From Pontibacter anaerobius (GTDB lineage: Bacteria > Bacteroidota > Bacteroidia > Cytophagales > Hymenobacteraceae): a DNA stretch of 64,000 nt. The translations under genes were made by a program, and so were the position numbers. Under the pieces are notes generated by a model, which worked only from the letters and a program-made list of their open reading frames with translations, ran no database searches and was not told where the DNA came from. The DNA is taken from positions 496,001 to 560,000 of the forward strand of contig NZ_JAPFQO010000001.1 of the NCBI RefSeq assembly GCF_026241195.1, given 5' to 3'. Each line of letters opens with the position of its first letter. Position 1 is the first letter of the stretch. Of this stretch, positions 26,010-33,637 are shown piece by piece.

Positions 26010-27251
26010 TTATTTCAGCAGCTGCTGCACGTCGGCCATGATTTTGGCCGTGGCTCCAGCTTGCTCTTGTACGTATTCTTTTTCCTTGTTTGTTATACTT
26101 TGGCGCAGCCCCGGAGTTGTGTGTACCCGCCCGAAAGCCTGCAGCAGCTCCTCCGCGTTCTGCACCGGGAAGGCGCAGCCCAGCGCCACCAGGTCCTTCG
26201 CCTCCTGAAACTTGCCATACGTTGGCCCGAAGAACAGCGGCAACCCGAACACAGCGGCCTCCAGGGTATTGTGCAGCCCCTTGCCAAAGGCTCCGCCAAT
26301 GTAAGCGTAGGTGCCGTAGCTGTAGAGCGAGGAGAGCATGCCAATGTTGTCAATCACGAGCACTTTATACTTTGCTGCATCCGCCTCTGTGGTTTTGGAG
26401 AAGCGCACGGCCCCCTCGCCCAGACTTTGCATTACCGCGTTTATACTTGCCTCGTTCACCTCGTGCGGCGCGATGATGAATTTTATACTTGGGCTATACT
26501 TTCGGATCAGTGGCAGCAGCACCTCGATGTCGACGGGCCAGCTGCTGCCCACCATAAACACCTCTTTACCAGCGGTAAAAGACTCTACTAACGGGATGGT
26601 TTTTATACTTGCCGCCGTCTGCAGCACCCGATCAAAACGCGTGTCGCCGGCGATGCTGGCGTTGCCGATGTTTATACCTTGCAGCAGCTCCAGCGAGCTT
26701 TTGTTCTGGGTATAGATGTGCGTGAAGCGGCGAAGGATGTCGCGATAAAAATCGCCGTAGGGCTTAAAAAACACCTGCTCCTGCCGGAAAATGGCCGAAA
26801 CCGAAAGCACTGGTATACTTCTGCGCTGCAGCTCCTGCAGGTAATAATGCCAGAATTCATACTTCACGAACACGGCCAACTCTGGCTTAGTGATGTCCAG
26901 GAAACGTTTGGCGTTGCTGGCACTGTCTAGCGGCAGGTAGAAGATATAATCGGCCCCCGCATAGTTTTTGCGCACATCGTAGCCGGAGGGGGAGAAGAAG
27001 GTGAGCAGGATTTTATACTTGGGGAAAGCTTCTCTGAATGCTTCCATCACCGGCCGCCCCTGCTCAAACTCGCCCAGCGAGGCGCAGTGGAACCAAACCA
27101 GCGGCGCCTGGTTCGGTTGCAGGGCCTCCTGCAGCTTTTCGAACTGCCGCTCACGCCCCTGCCGCATCAGCTTCGCCTTCTGGTTAAAAGGAGCAGCCAG
27201 TGCAATGGCCGTGCGGTAAGCCTTCAGCCCGATATCGTAGAGTAGCTTCAA
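26010..27251 (-). CDS. kdtA: 3-deoxy-D-manno-octulosonic acid transferase
   Basis: KdtA/WaaA (GT30) transfers Kdo from CMP-Kdo to lipid A at the inner membrane. The 413-residue protein shows the family marks WFHCASLGEFEQGRP, LLTFFSPSGYDV, KYEFWHYYLQEL, GSSWPVDIEVLLPL, APHEVNE, and the donor-site GGAFGKGLHNTLEAAVFGLPLFFGP. It also carries six AAGTATAA words, all in the sense direction, an extreme density. It starts the kdtA-rsgA operon. Its probable leader (27252-27312) contains a hairpin repeat. Confidence 0.96.
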   Translation of the reverse strand: MKLLYDIGLKAYRTAIALAAPFNQKAKLMRQGRERQFEKLQEALQPNQAPLVWFHCASLGEFEQGRPVMEAFREAFPKYKILLTFFSPSGYDVRKNYAGADYIFYLPLDSASNAKRFLDITKPELAVFVKYEFWHYYLQELQRRSIPVLSVSAIFRQEQVFFKPYGDFYRDILRRFTHIYTQNKSSLELLQGINIGNASIAGDTRFDRVLQTAASIKTIPLVESFTAGKEVFMVGSSWPVDIEVLLPLIRKYSPSIKFIIAPHEVNEASINAVMQSLGEGAVRFSKTTEADAAKYKVLVIDNIGMLSSLYSYGTYAYIGGAFGKGLHNTLEAAVFGLPLFFGPTYGKFQEAKDLVALGCAFPVQNAEELLQAFGRVHTTPGLRQSITNKEKEYVQEQAGATAKIMADVQQLLK

Positions 27252-27263
27252 AATTTACACTTG

Positions 27264-27305
27264 GTTGAGACACTCACAGGTCTTCAAGACGCTGTGAGGT
27301 CTGGT
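27264..27305 (-). repeat. Small interspersed hairpin, copy 2, in the kdtA leader
   Basis: On the minus strand it reads CCAGACCTCACAGCGTCTTG and continues like the copy at 15739-15776. It lies between the kdtA promoter box and its start codon, so it would be in the 5' leader of the mRNA. Confidence 0.65.
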
Positions 27306-27312
27306 TCTGCTG

Positions 27313-27320
27313 CAAATATA
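27313..27320 (-). promoter_or_regulatory. Predicted -7 promoter box for kdtA-rsgA
   Basis: The minus strand reads TATATTTG (TAnnTTTG), 62 bases before the kdtA ATG. It is divergent from the box at 27406. Confidence 0.5.
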
Positions 27321-27382
27321 GTGCTTTGCGGAGGGATAGTTGGTAAGGGAGGTATACTTTGTGGGAGGGGAGGCTTTGATTA

Positions 27383-27413
27383 CTTGCTGAGTTACCATTA
27401 TCTGCTATATTTG
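27383..27413 (+). promoter_or_regulatory. Predicted promoter of the YcxB-like gene
   Basis: CTTG (one mismatch to TTTG) at 27383-27386 is followed by a 19-base spacer and TATATTTG at 27406-27413, a near-ideal Bacteroidota promoter. Confidence 0.6.
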
Positions 27414-27468
27414 GTGGGGTTAATATAAGTTAATGCGTTTAGCCACCAGTTGGTTAATTATTATAAAA

Positions 27469-27996
27469 ATGAAAATACAATACGTACTTGGACAGGAGGA
27501 TATTGTAGCTTTTAATGAGTATAACTACAATAAAAACACATCTTTCATTCAGAAAAACTTAATTTGGATACTCTTAGGAATTTTTCTGATATACATGGTT
27601 TCAACCTTCAAAAGGCCTGTATATGAGGAGATTTTAGATTGGGGGAATTGGGTGATTTTTCTCTTCGTAGGTGCCATTTTGTACTTCCTTGGATTTAAGA
27701 AAAGAAAGAATAGAAAAAAAGCAATCCAAAGATTTGTAACAGAGAATCCCGGGACTGTTGGAGATAGAGAGATTGAGCTAAGTGAGGATTCTGTTATTTA
27801 TAATACAGAAAACTCAAAGACTGAATATCCATATAGTTCCTTCAGAAAAATAGGGAGCGCAAAAGAGTATTTCCTACTTTATTTGGGCGAACAAGACGCA
27901 CTTATTATACCTGAAAGAGCCTTTGAAGACAGACAGAATTTTGAGGAATTTAAAAGGCTTTTAGAAAAAAGAACACTTACCTACAACAAAAAATAG
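27469..27996 (+). CDS. YcxB-like membrane protein
   Basis: From ATG 27469 the protein has 175 residues. A short N-terminal strand region (KIQYVLGQEDIVAFNEYN) is followed by two transmembrane segments (NLIWILLGIFLIYMV and WVIFLFVGAILYFLGF) and a basic stretch. A C-terminal beta domain follows with TEYPYSSFRKIGSAKEYFLLYLG and LIIPERAF, which is the YcxB-like pattern. The function of the family is unknown. The gene is much more A/T-rich than its neighbours, suggesting transfer. An in-frame ATG at 27433 adds 12 residues without merit. Confidence 0.8.
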   Translation: MKIQYVLGQEDIVAFNEYNYNKNTSFIQKNLIWILLGIFLIYMVSTFKRPVYEEILDWGNWVIFLFVGAILYFLGFKKRKNRKKAIQRFVTENPGTVGDREIELSEDSVIYNTENSKTEYPYSSFRKIGSAKEYFLLYLGEQDALIIPERAFEDRQNFEEFKRLLEKRTLTYNKK

Positions 27997-28116
27997 CATA
28001 GGCTGCAAATTGGGCCACACAGGCTAAGTCACCATTTAATTTCTTCCTCTTCTGGGGACTACATCCTGCTCTTTAAGGAGCCTCTGCTAATTTTAATACG
28101 TTACCCCAAACAACCC

Positions 28117-28599
28117 ATGCCGCTCACCATCCACCCCATCCAACCAACAGATAACCAGCCCCTGGCCACGCTGATCCGCCAGGTATTCCGGGAATTCAAG
28201 ATCGACAAGCCGGGCACGGTGTATACCGACCCGACCACCGATGCTTTGTACCAGCTGTTCCAAAACCCGGCCAGCGCATACTTTGTTGCCGAAGAGGATA
28301 GCGTGATAGTAGGCGGCTGCGGCGTATACCCAACCGAAGGTTTGCCGGAGGGATGCGCCGAGCTGGTGAAGTTTTACCTCACTGCCGAGGCAAGAGGAAA
28401 AGGCGTTGGAAACCAACTGATGCAGCAAAGCATAGAAGCGGCCCGACAGCTTGGGTATAAGCAGTTGTACCTGGAGTCGTTCCCGGAACTGGCCAGAGCC
28501 GTATCTATGTATGAGAAAGCAGGGTTTGAGCCTTTGCCGCATGCGCTCGGCAACTCCGGCCATTACGCCTGCACCATCTGGATGATAAAAGAACTATGA
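28117..28599 (+). CDS. GNAT-family N-acetyltransferase
   Basis: This 160-residue GCN5-related acetyltransferase moves acetyl from acetyl-CoA to an unknown amine. The acetyl-CoA loop EARGKGVGNQLMQQ (about 89-102) is intact. The preceding strand is AELVKFYLTA and the closing region LARAVSMYEKAGFEPLP. It overlaps the following methyltransferase by four bases (ATGA), so the two are translationally coupled and may act on a common substrate. Confidence 0.92.
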   Translation: MPLTIHPIQPTDNQPLATLIRQVFREFKIDKPGTVYTDPTTDALYQLFQNPASAYFVAEEDSVIVGGCGVYPTEGLPEGCAELVKFYLTAEARGKGVGNQLMQQSIEAARQLGYKQLYLESFPELARAVSMYEKAGFEPLPHALGNSGHYACTIWMIKEL

Positions 28600-29222
28600 A
28601 TACAAAACAAGCCTACAACAGCTGGGCCCTGCAGTACGACACCAACAAGAACCGCACCCGCGACCTGGAGGCCGTGGCCCTGCGCAGCACGCTGGCAAAT
28701 ATAGACTTCGAGGCTGGTCTGGAGATCGGCTGCGGCACGGGCAAAAATACGGAGTGGCTGGTGCGTAAGGCGCTGCACGTAACCGCCGTAGACCTGTCGG
28801 AGGAGATGCTGGAGCGGGCCAGGAAGAAGGTAAGCTCTAACAAGGCTGAGTTTATACTTGCCGATACCACGCAGGCCTGGAGATTTGTAAAGCAGCCCTA
28901 CGACCTGGTGTGCTTCAGCCTGGTGCTGGAGCACATCGCCGACCTAGATCATATTTTTAAGGAGGCGGCCAAAGCACTCAAGTCGGGTGGGCATGTTTAC
29001 ATTGGGGAGCTGCATCCTTTTAAACAGTACGCCGGCACCAAAGCCTGCTTCGATACGGAAGAAGGGAGACAGGAGGTGGAGTGCTACACCCATCATGTTT
29101 CCGAATTCGTGCAGACAGCGAAACAGCATCGCCTGAAAGTAACAGACCTGAACGAGTACTTCGACGAAAACGACCGGACAAGTATACCGCGCATCCTGAC
29201 TATACTTTTGCAGAAGGTATAA
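28596..29222 (+). CDS. Class I SAM-dependent methyltransferase
   Basis: A 208-residue Rossmann-fold methyltransferase of the Methyltransf_11/UbiE-like type. It has the SAM motif LEIGCGTGKNTEWL (about 44-57), AVDLSEEMLERAR (motif II) and the post-motif FSLVLEHIADLDHIFKEAAK. The final block PRILTILLQKV is typical of this group. It is coupled to the GNAT gene by an ATGA overlap. The substrate is unknown. Its 3' side holds a long repeat element. Confidence 0.92.
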   Translation: MNTKQAYNSWALQYDTNKNRTRDLEAVALRSTLANIDFEAGLEIGCGTGKNTEWLVRKALHVTAVDLSEEMLERARKKVSSNKAEFILADTTQAWRFVKQPYDLVCFSLVLEHIADLDHIFKEAAKALKSGGHVYIGELHPFKQYAGTKACFDTEEGRQEVECYTHHVSEFVQTAKQHRLKVTDLNEYFDENDRTSIPRILTILLQKV

Positions 29223-29360
29223 GAGAAATTGTAAACGGGGATGCATCATCCCCCTGCTCCTCCCGAATCAAGTCTGGGATCTGCGCGGCTTCAAAGGTGA
29301 CTTTACCTCTTTCTGTGCCGCTTCTAATAATAGGAGAAGACGATTTTCGGGGAACGATTT

Positions 29361-29627
29361 CATCCCCCTACCCCTTCAAAAGGGGGACTAGGATCATGCT
29401 CCGTCAGCGGTAGCTATCGAACTTGATCCCAGTCTTTCCGTGGGGGTAGGGGCCCTCGTATAAAGAGCGCCTTTGGAGTTTTTCTAGTGCCGAGTGGGAG
29501 CGAAGGCAGCCCGAGGCACGAGGGCAGGGAAAGCTCCCAGCGCGATGCGGGAAGACGAGCCCTCCCGGGCTGGAGGGAGCCAAAGTATGCGATGAAACGA
29601 GCCGCTCGTAAGACTGAGGATTAGCAG
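29361..29627 (+). repeat. Interspersed ~210-265 bp element, copy 3
   Basis: It begins with the hairpin CCCCTTCAAAAGGGG, then carries AGCTATCGAAC, GCGCCTTTGGAGTTTTT, CCCAGCGCGATGC, GAGGGAGCCAAAGTA and GTAAGACTGAGG. Unlike copies 1 and 2, the block GGGGGTAGGGGCCCTCG is inverted and placed before GCGCCTTTGG. It is downstream of and co-oriented with the methyltransferase gene. The gap 29223-29854 also has a C-rich stretch at 29238-29340 with no visible gene. Confidence 0.85.
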
Positions 29628-29735
29628 CAGAAAGAATAGCCCAAGTGTAAAGCACCGGCCTGCAAGTAAAACATAAGTACAAAGTATGGCCCTGCTGCCC
29701 AATCGCGTTACAAACTCGATACTATAAAAAGGACA

Positions 29736-29750
29736 CGGGTTACAAACCCG
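29736..29750. repeat. REP-like palindrome
   Basis: CGGGTTACAAACCCG has the TT-nnn-AA core of the REP-like family. A decayed relative, GCGTTACAAACTCG, lies 17 bases upstream. Confidence 0.6.
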
Positions 29751-29794
29751 CGCCAGCAATAGGAAATAAGTAAACAAATCATCGGCACAAGTAT

Positions 29795-29836
29795 AAAAAC
29801 AAAAAGCCCCGACTTCTGCCGGGGCTTTTTGTTTTT
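29795..29836. terminator. Bidirectional terminator
   Basis: AAAAACAAAAAGCCCCG pairs perfectly with 29820-29836 and leaves T-rich tails in both directions. It serves the peroxiredoxin gene on the minus strand, 19 bases after its stop. Confidence 0.88.
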
Positions 29837-29854
29837 ATAAAGCTGATTTAAAGC

Positions 29855-30484
29855 TTAGTGCTTTGCAAGGTAGTTAGATACACCTTCTTTCGTAGCCTGC
29901 ATCGCCTCTTTGCCTTCAGACCAGTTGGCTGGGCAAACTTCGCCTTTCTGCTCGAAATACTGCAGCGCGTCTACCATACGTAGGGCCTCGTCGATAGAGC
30001 GGCCAAGCGGAAGGTCGTTTACAACCTGGTGACGAACCACACCTTCTTTGTCGATCAGGAACAGGCCGCGGTATGCAACCGGTTCGCCTACGAAAGTAAC
30101 TTCGCCTTCTTCGTTGTAGTCATAGTGACCAGCCAGCACGTCGTAGTTCTGTGCGATTGTCTTAGCTGCATCAGCTACAAGTGGGTAGTTTACACCCTCG
30201 ATGCCACCCTGCTCGCGCGGAGTGTTCAGCCATGCGAAGTGAGAGAAGTGTGTGTCAGTAGAGCAACCTACTACGGCTACACCTTTGCGCTCAAACTCTT
30301 CCATTCTGTCCTGGAAGGCGATGATCTCAGTCGGACATACAAAAGTAAAGTCCATTGGATAGAAGTAGAAAAGTACGTGCTTCTTACCTAAATACTGCTC
30401 TAATGAGAAGTTTTCTACAAATTCTCCGTTCTCTACGGCTGTTGCTTTAAAAGAAGGTGCTTTTTTACCTACTAATACTGCCAT
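29855..30484 (-). CDS. 2-Cys peroxiredoxin (AhpC/TSA family)
   Basis: The enzyme reduces H2O2, organic peroxides and peroxynitrite in the cytoplasm. The 209-residue protein has the peroxidatic motif FTFVCPTE (Cys50) and the resolving motif VCPANW (Cys184). The intervening catalytic Arg region and YPLVADAAKTIAQNYDV are typical of typical 2-Cys enzymes. It has the GVEGV-like GGIEGVNYPL loop and a YL-type C-terminal tail. The Fur-type regulator gene ends 32 bases upstream on the same strand, so the pair is probably co-transcribed and redox-controlled. Confidence 0.96.
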   Translation of the reverse strand: MAVLVGKKAPSFKATAVENGEFVENFSLEQYLGKKHVLFYFYPMDFTFVCPTEIIAFQDRMEEFERKGVAVVGCSTDTHFSHFAWLNTPREQGGIEGVNYPLVADAAKTIAQNYDVLAGHYDYNEEGEVTFVGEPVAYRGLFLIDKEGVVRHQVVNDLPLGRSIDEALRMVDALQYFEQKGEVCPANWSEGKEAMQATKEGVSNYLAKH

Positions 30485-30516
30485 GTGTTATTCTGTTTTT
30501 AGGGTTTTTGAAAAAT

Positions 30517-30981
30517 CTATTTTGAAACTCGTGTAATGCTTATTTGTTTATCGGGCTCCACCTTACTTCCCGTCAGCTGCACCGAAACGCCTTTTATCTC
30601 GAAGTTATCAAGCTTTCTTTTGCTGAAAAACTCCTTTAAAAGCTGCTCCAGCTCGGCATCCTCAAAATCCACGATCTCTTTGGTTTTGCTGCAGAAGATG
30701 TGGTTGTGCGTGTGGGTGTTGGCATCGTAGCGCTTGCCGCCTTCCGAGAGTGCACGCTTTATCAAACCTGTCTCTACAAAGGTGTCCAGGGTTTTGTACA
30801 CAGTGCCCAAGGATATACTTGGGTTAGCCGGTTTCAGGCGCTGGTACACATCCTCGGCTGTAGGGTGGTGCCCATGCAACTCCATCACCGACTCGAACAC
30901 GACAATACGCTGGTGCGTGGCTTTTAGGCCACCCTCCGTCAGGCGCTGTCGCAGGTCATCTCGTGTCAGGTTTTGTTGCAT
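30517..30981 (-). CDS. Fur/PerR-family regulator lacking the zinc CxxC pairs
   Basis: The 154-residue protein has the Fur winged helix (about 10-85: TEGGLKATHQRIVVFESV, HHPTAEDVYQRL, SLGTVYKTLDTFVETGL) and the dimerisation part starting HTHNHIFCSKTKEIVDFED. The usual structural zinc motif CxxC is reduced to CSKT, and no second CxxC is present near the C-terminus, so the structural zinc site is probably absent. Its place directly upstream of a peroxiredoxin suggests a PerR-like peroxide response; this is inferred from context. Confidence 0.93.
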   Translation of the reverse strand: MQQNLTRDDLRQRLTEGGLKATHQRIVVFESVMELHGHHPTAEDVYQRLKPANPSISLGTVYKTLDTFVETGLIKRALSEGGKRYDANTHTHNHIFCSKTKEIVDFEDAELEQLLKEFFSKRKLDNFEIKGVSVQLTGSKVEPDKQISITRVSK

Positions 30982-31019
30982 ACCAGATAAGAATGTTTCT
31001 TAACTAGGAAAAGTTCCTG

Positions 31020-31027
31020 CAAATGTA
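31020..31027 (-). promoter_or_regulatory. Predicted -7 promoter box for the Fur-peroxiredoxin operon
   Basis: The minus strand reads TACATTTG (TAnnTTTG), 39 bases before the ATG at 30981. Confidence 0.5.
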
Positions 31028-31169
31028 GGAGGAAGATTAGAAAGTTAAAAGCGAAGTGATAAAAGTTGTGAGCGAGTAGGGGAACTTTTAGGGTGAATCT
31101 ATTTGACTATTAGTTATTTAAGATGGCGCTTTGCAATTATAATTGCCGTTGATTTTATAATGGAGGTAA

Positions 31170-31394
31170 TCCAACCACCCCTACCCCTCCTTGTCTAAGG
31201 AGGGGAGCTCTGTAACTACTTCACCCATTTAAAATGCTCTTTAGCTTTTGCTACAATTCTATTCCATCAAGATCTTTTCAGGATGACAAAAAAGAAAAAG
31301 TTGCGGTGAGGAAAGGCTTAATGAAGTGTGATGGCAGCCGAAATAGTAAGAAAAGCTCCCCTCCTTAGACAAGGAGGGGCAGGGGTGGTTGGAC
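31170..31394. repeat. MITE-like element with 41-bp terminal inverted repeats
   Basis: Positions 31170-31210 and 31354-31394 are inverted copies differing at about one base (AGCTCCCCTCCTTAGACAAG in the arm). They enclose ~143 bases with no coding potential. No transposase is present. The arm recurs alone at 24907 and, as a tight inverted pair, at 15802-15879. The element fills most of the 446-base gap 30982-31427. Confidence 0.85.
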
Positions 31395-31427
31395 CCGGTG
31401 TATTAAACTTCCGAATCCTCTAACTAC

Positions 31428-32201
31428 TTACCTCCCCTTAAACTCCGGCTTGCGCTTCTCCACAAAAGCGTTCATGCCCTCGGTTTGGTCTTCGGAGGCG
31501 AAGCAGAGGTAGAAGTTCTTGCGCTCAAAGTATAAGCCTTCATCCAGGTTGGTTTCGAAAGAGCGGTTTACAGCCTCTTTGGCCAGCTTAGCCGCCACCG
31601 GCGACATCTGCGCTACGTTCATAGCTAGTTTGAAGGCTTCCTCTAAGTATAACTCAACCGGCACCACGCGGTTTACCAGTCCATGCTTCTCGGCCTCATC
31701 GGCGCTCATAAACTTACCGGTCAGCACCATTTCCATGGCTTTGGCTTTTCCGATGGCTTTGGTGAGGCGCTGCGTACCGCCGGCCCCCGGCATCACCCCG
31801 ATCTTAATCTCCGGCTGACCAAACTGCGCTGTCTCTGAGGCTACAATCATGTCGCAGGTCATGGCCAGCTCGCAGCCGCCACCCAAGGCAAAGCCGGATA
31901 CAGCAGCAATGATTGGCTTTTTGGTCTTGCGGATCTGGTCCCAGGTAGAGAACTGGTCGATGTTAAGCATGTCGATAGCGGTTTTGCCAGCCATTTGCTT
32001 AATGTCGGCACCGGCGGCAAAGGCGCGCTCATTACCCGTGATGATGATGGCGCGTACATCGTCGTTCTCGTCCAGCTCCTTCAGCGCATCGCGCAGCTCG
32101 CCCATTAGCTGCAGGTTCAGGGCATTCAGCTCTTTCGGTCTGTTCAGTTGGATAAGTGCCACGTGCGGCTGCGCTAGGGGTGTTACAAGTATAAATTCCA
32201 T
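31428..32201 (-). CDS. Enoyl-CoA hydratase/isomerase (crotonase) family enzyme
   Basis: The enzyme hydrates trans-2-enoyl-CoA in fatty-acid degradation, or a related crotonase reaction. The 257-residue protein has the oxyanion-hole segments FAAGADIKQM (61-70) and GFALGGGCELAM (103-114). Both catalytic glutamates of true hydratases are present (Glu111 and Glu131, in QPEIKIGVMPGAGGTQ). The closing AKEAVNRSFETNLDEGL is typical. It is close to mitochondrial-type short-chain enoyl-CoA hydratases. It stands alone, so it may serve beta-oxidation encoded elsewhere. Confidence 0.94.
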   Translation of the reverse strand: MEFILVTPLAQPHVALIQLNRPKELNALNLQLMGELRDALKELDENDDVRAIIITGNERAFAAGADIKQMAGKTAIDMLNIDQFSTWDQIRKTKKPIIAAVSGFALGGGCELAMTCDMIVASETAQFGQPEIKIGVMPGAGGTQRLTKAIGKAKAMEMVLTGKFMSADEAEKHGLVNRVVPVELYLEEAFKLAMNVAQMSPVAAKLAKEAVNRSFETNLDEGLYFERKNFYLCFASEDQTEGMNAFVEKRKPEFKGR

Positions 32202-32278
32202 AGTATTGTTAGGTTTCTGTTGATGATGTTTAAAGTTAGCTTTTCAGGCAAGTATAAAAAAGGCAGCCAAAGTATAAA

Positions 32279-33553
32279 CTACCGGCTCACGATCTGGAAA
32301 GTGGTACGTGTTCGCTGCTCCAGCAACACCTCCTTGCCCTCCATCGTGCGGTTTATACTTGCGGTGTCGTAGTTCTTGATGGTGTAGAGCCGCAGATCGG
32401 TGTTGTAGTGGATCACAAACTGGTCTTGCAGCGTCTGGATGAGGCGGTGCAGGCGCTCTGGGTTGTAGTCGGTGCAGATGGAGAAGGAGATGGCCGAGTT
32501 CTGCATCAGGTTGATCTTTATCCGCAGTTCCGAAAGCGCGTTGAAGATGGTGCCCAGGTTCTTCTCCGAGATAAACGTGAAATCCTTCACCCCAAACGAA
32601 ACTAGGCACTGGTTTTCTTTTATGATATAAGCCGGCGCGATCACCTCAAAGCGGCAGTCGCAGATCCTGGTGCCCTCGCCTTCTGGGTTCAGGAACGACT
32701 TTACATAAAGCGGTATCTTCTTGGTGGCCAGTGGTTTTATGGTCTTGGGGTGGATAACCGAGGCCCCATAGTAGGCCATCTCTATTGTTTCCTGGTACGA
32801 TATCTCCGGGTAGCGCACCGTGTCTGAAAAATGCTTCGGGTCGGCGTTGAGCAGCCCTTCTACGTCTTTCCAGATGTACATGCCCGTGGCGCCGAGGCAG
32901 TAGGCAAAAATGGCGGCGCTGAAGTCGGAGCCCTCGCGGCCCAGTGTGGTGGTCAGGCCGATGTTGGTACCCCCCAGGAAACCCTGTGTCACCACCAGCC
33001 CCTGCTGCAGCAAAGCAGGCACGTCGCGGCGGATCAAGCGCTCGGTCCAGGCCCAGTCTACTTTGCCCTCGCGCCAGTTACTGTCGGTTTGTATATACTT
33101 CCGGCTATCTATCAGGGTATTAGCTAAATCCTGATCCTCCAGAAAATAATGCAGTATGGCAGACGAAAAAAGTTCGCCAAAACTGACGGTTTGATCGTAT
33201 ACCTTATCGTAATTGTCGTTTGGGGTGATTCCCCTCAGCTGAATATGCAGTAAATCAAATAGTTGCTCCAGCCGCTCAAAGGCACGGTGCTCCTGTTCTG
33301 CAAACAGCTCGTGCAGCACCTGCAGGTGGTAATCTTTCAGTTGTTCAAATTCGGCAGCAAAGTCCTGCTGCTGGTAAGCCAGATGAAGCAGTGCCTCCAG
33401 GGCATTGGTGGTTTTACCCATGGCTGACACCACCACCAGCAGCTGACGCTCGCCGCCCTGCGTTTTTATGATGTGGGCCAGGTTTCGAAACGATCCGGCG
33501 CTTTTAACGGAGGCGCCGCCAAACTTGTATACTTTAATCCTTTCTGTACTCAT
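32279..33553 (-). CDS. lysC: Aspartate kinase
   Basis: Aspartate kinase phosphorylates aspartate, the first step to lysine, threonine, methionine and diaminopimelate. The 424-residue protein starts with the kinase signature VYKFGGASVKSAGSFRNL. It continues with VVSAMGKTTNALEALL, TLGREGSDFSAAIFAYCLGA and WKDVEGLLNADPKHF. A C-terminal ACT part (~310-424) runs from YIIKENQCLVSFGVKDFTFI, the region where pathway end products inhibit. It is the monofunctional type, not fused to homoserine dehydrogenase. It is divergent from fbp across 84 bases. Confidence 0.94.
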   Translation of the reverse strand: MSTERIKVYKFGGASVKSAGSFRNLAHIIKTQGGERQLLVVVSAMGKTTNALEALLHLAYQQQDFAAEFEQLKDYHLQVLHELFAEQEHRAFERLEQLFDLLHIQLRGITPNDNYDKVYDQTVSFGELFSSAILHYFLEDQDLANTLIDSRKYIQTDSNWREGKVDWAWTERLIRRDVPALLQQGLVVTQGFLGGTNIGLTTTLGREGSDFSAAIFAYCLGATGMYIWKDVEGLLNADPKHFSDTVRYPEISYQETIEMAYYGASVIHPKTIKPLATKKIPLYVKSFLNPEGEGTRICDCRFEVIAPAYIIKENQCLVSFGVKDFTFISEKNLGTIFNALSELRIKINLMQNSAISFSICTDYNPERLHRLIQTLQDQFVIHYNTDLRLYTIKNYDTASINRTMEGKEVLLEQRTRTTFQIVSR

Positions 33554-33574
33554 ATACGGTAAATTTAGGCCTTA

Positions 33575-33605
33575 TTCGGAATATAGCCTAAAAATGATAT
33601 TTTTG
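33575..33605 (+). promoter_or_regulatory. Predicted promoter of fbp
   Basis: TTCG (one mismatch to TTTG) at 33575-33578, then a 19-base spacer and TATTTTTG at 33598-33605. The ATG follows 33 bases later. Confidence 0.6.
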
Positions 33606-33637
33606 TAAATTATAAGCTATAGGTTAAAATCATCATT

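Noticed and set aside
29404..29777. Overlapping open frames of 92-97 codons (minus)
   Set aside because: They lie in repeat copy 3 and are antisense to its conserved orientation; no conserved protein among copies.
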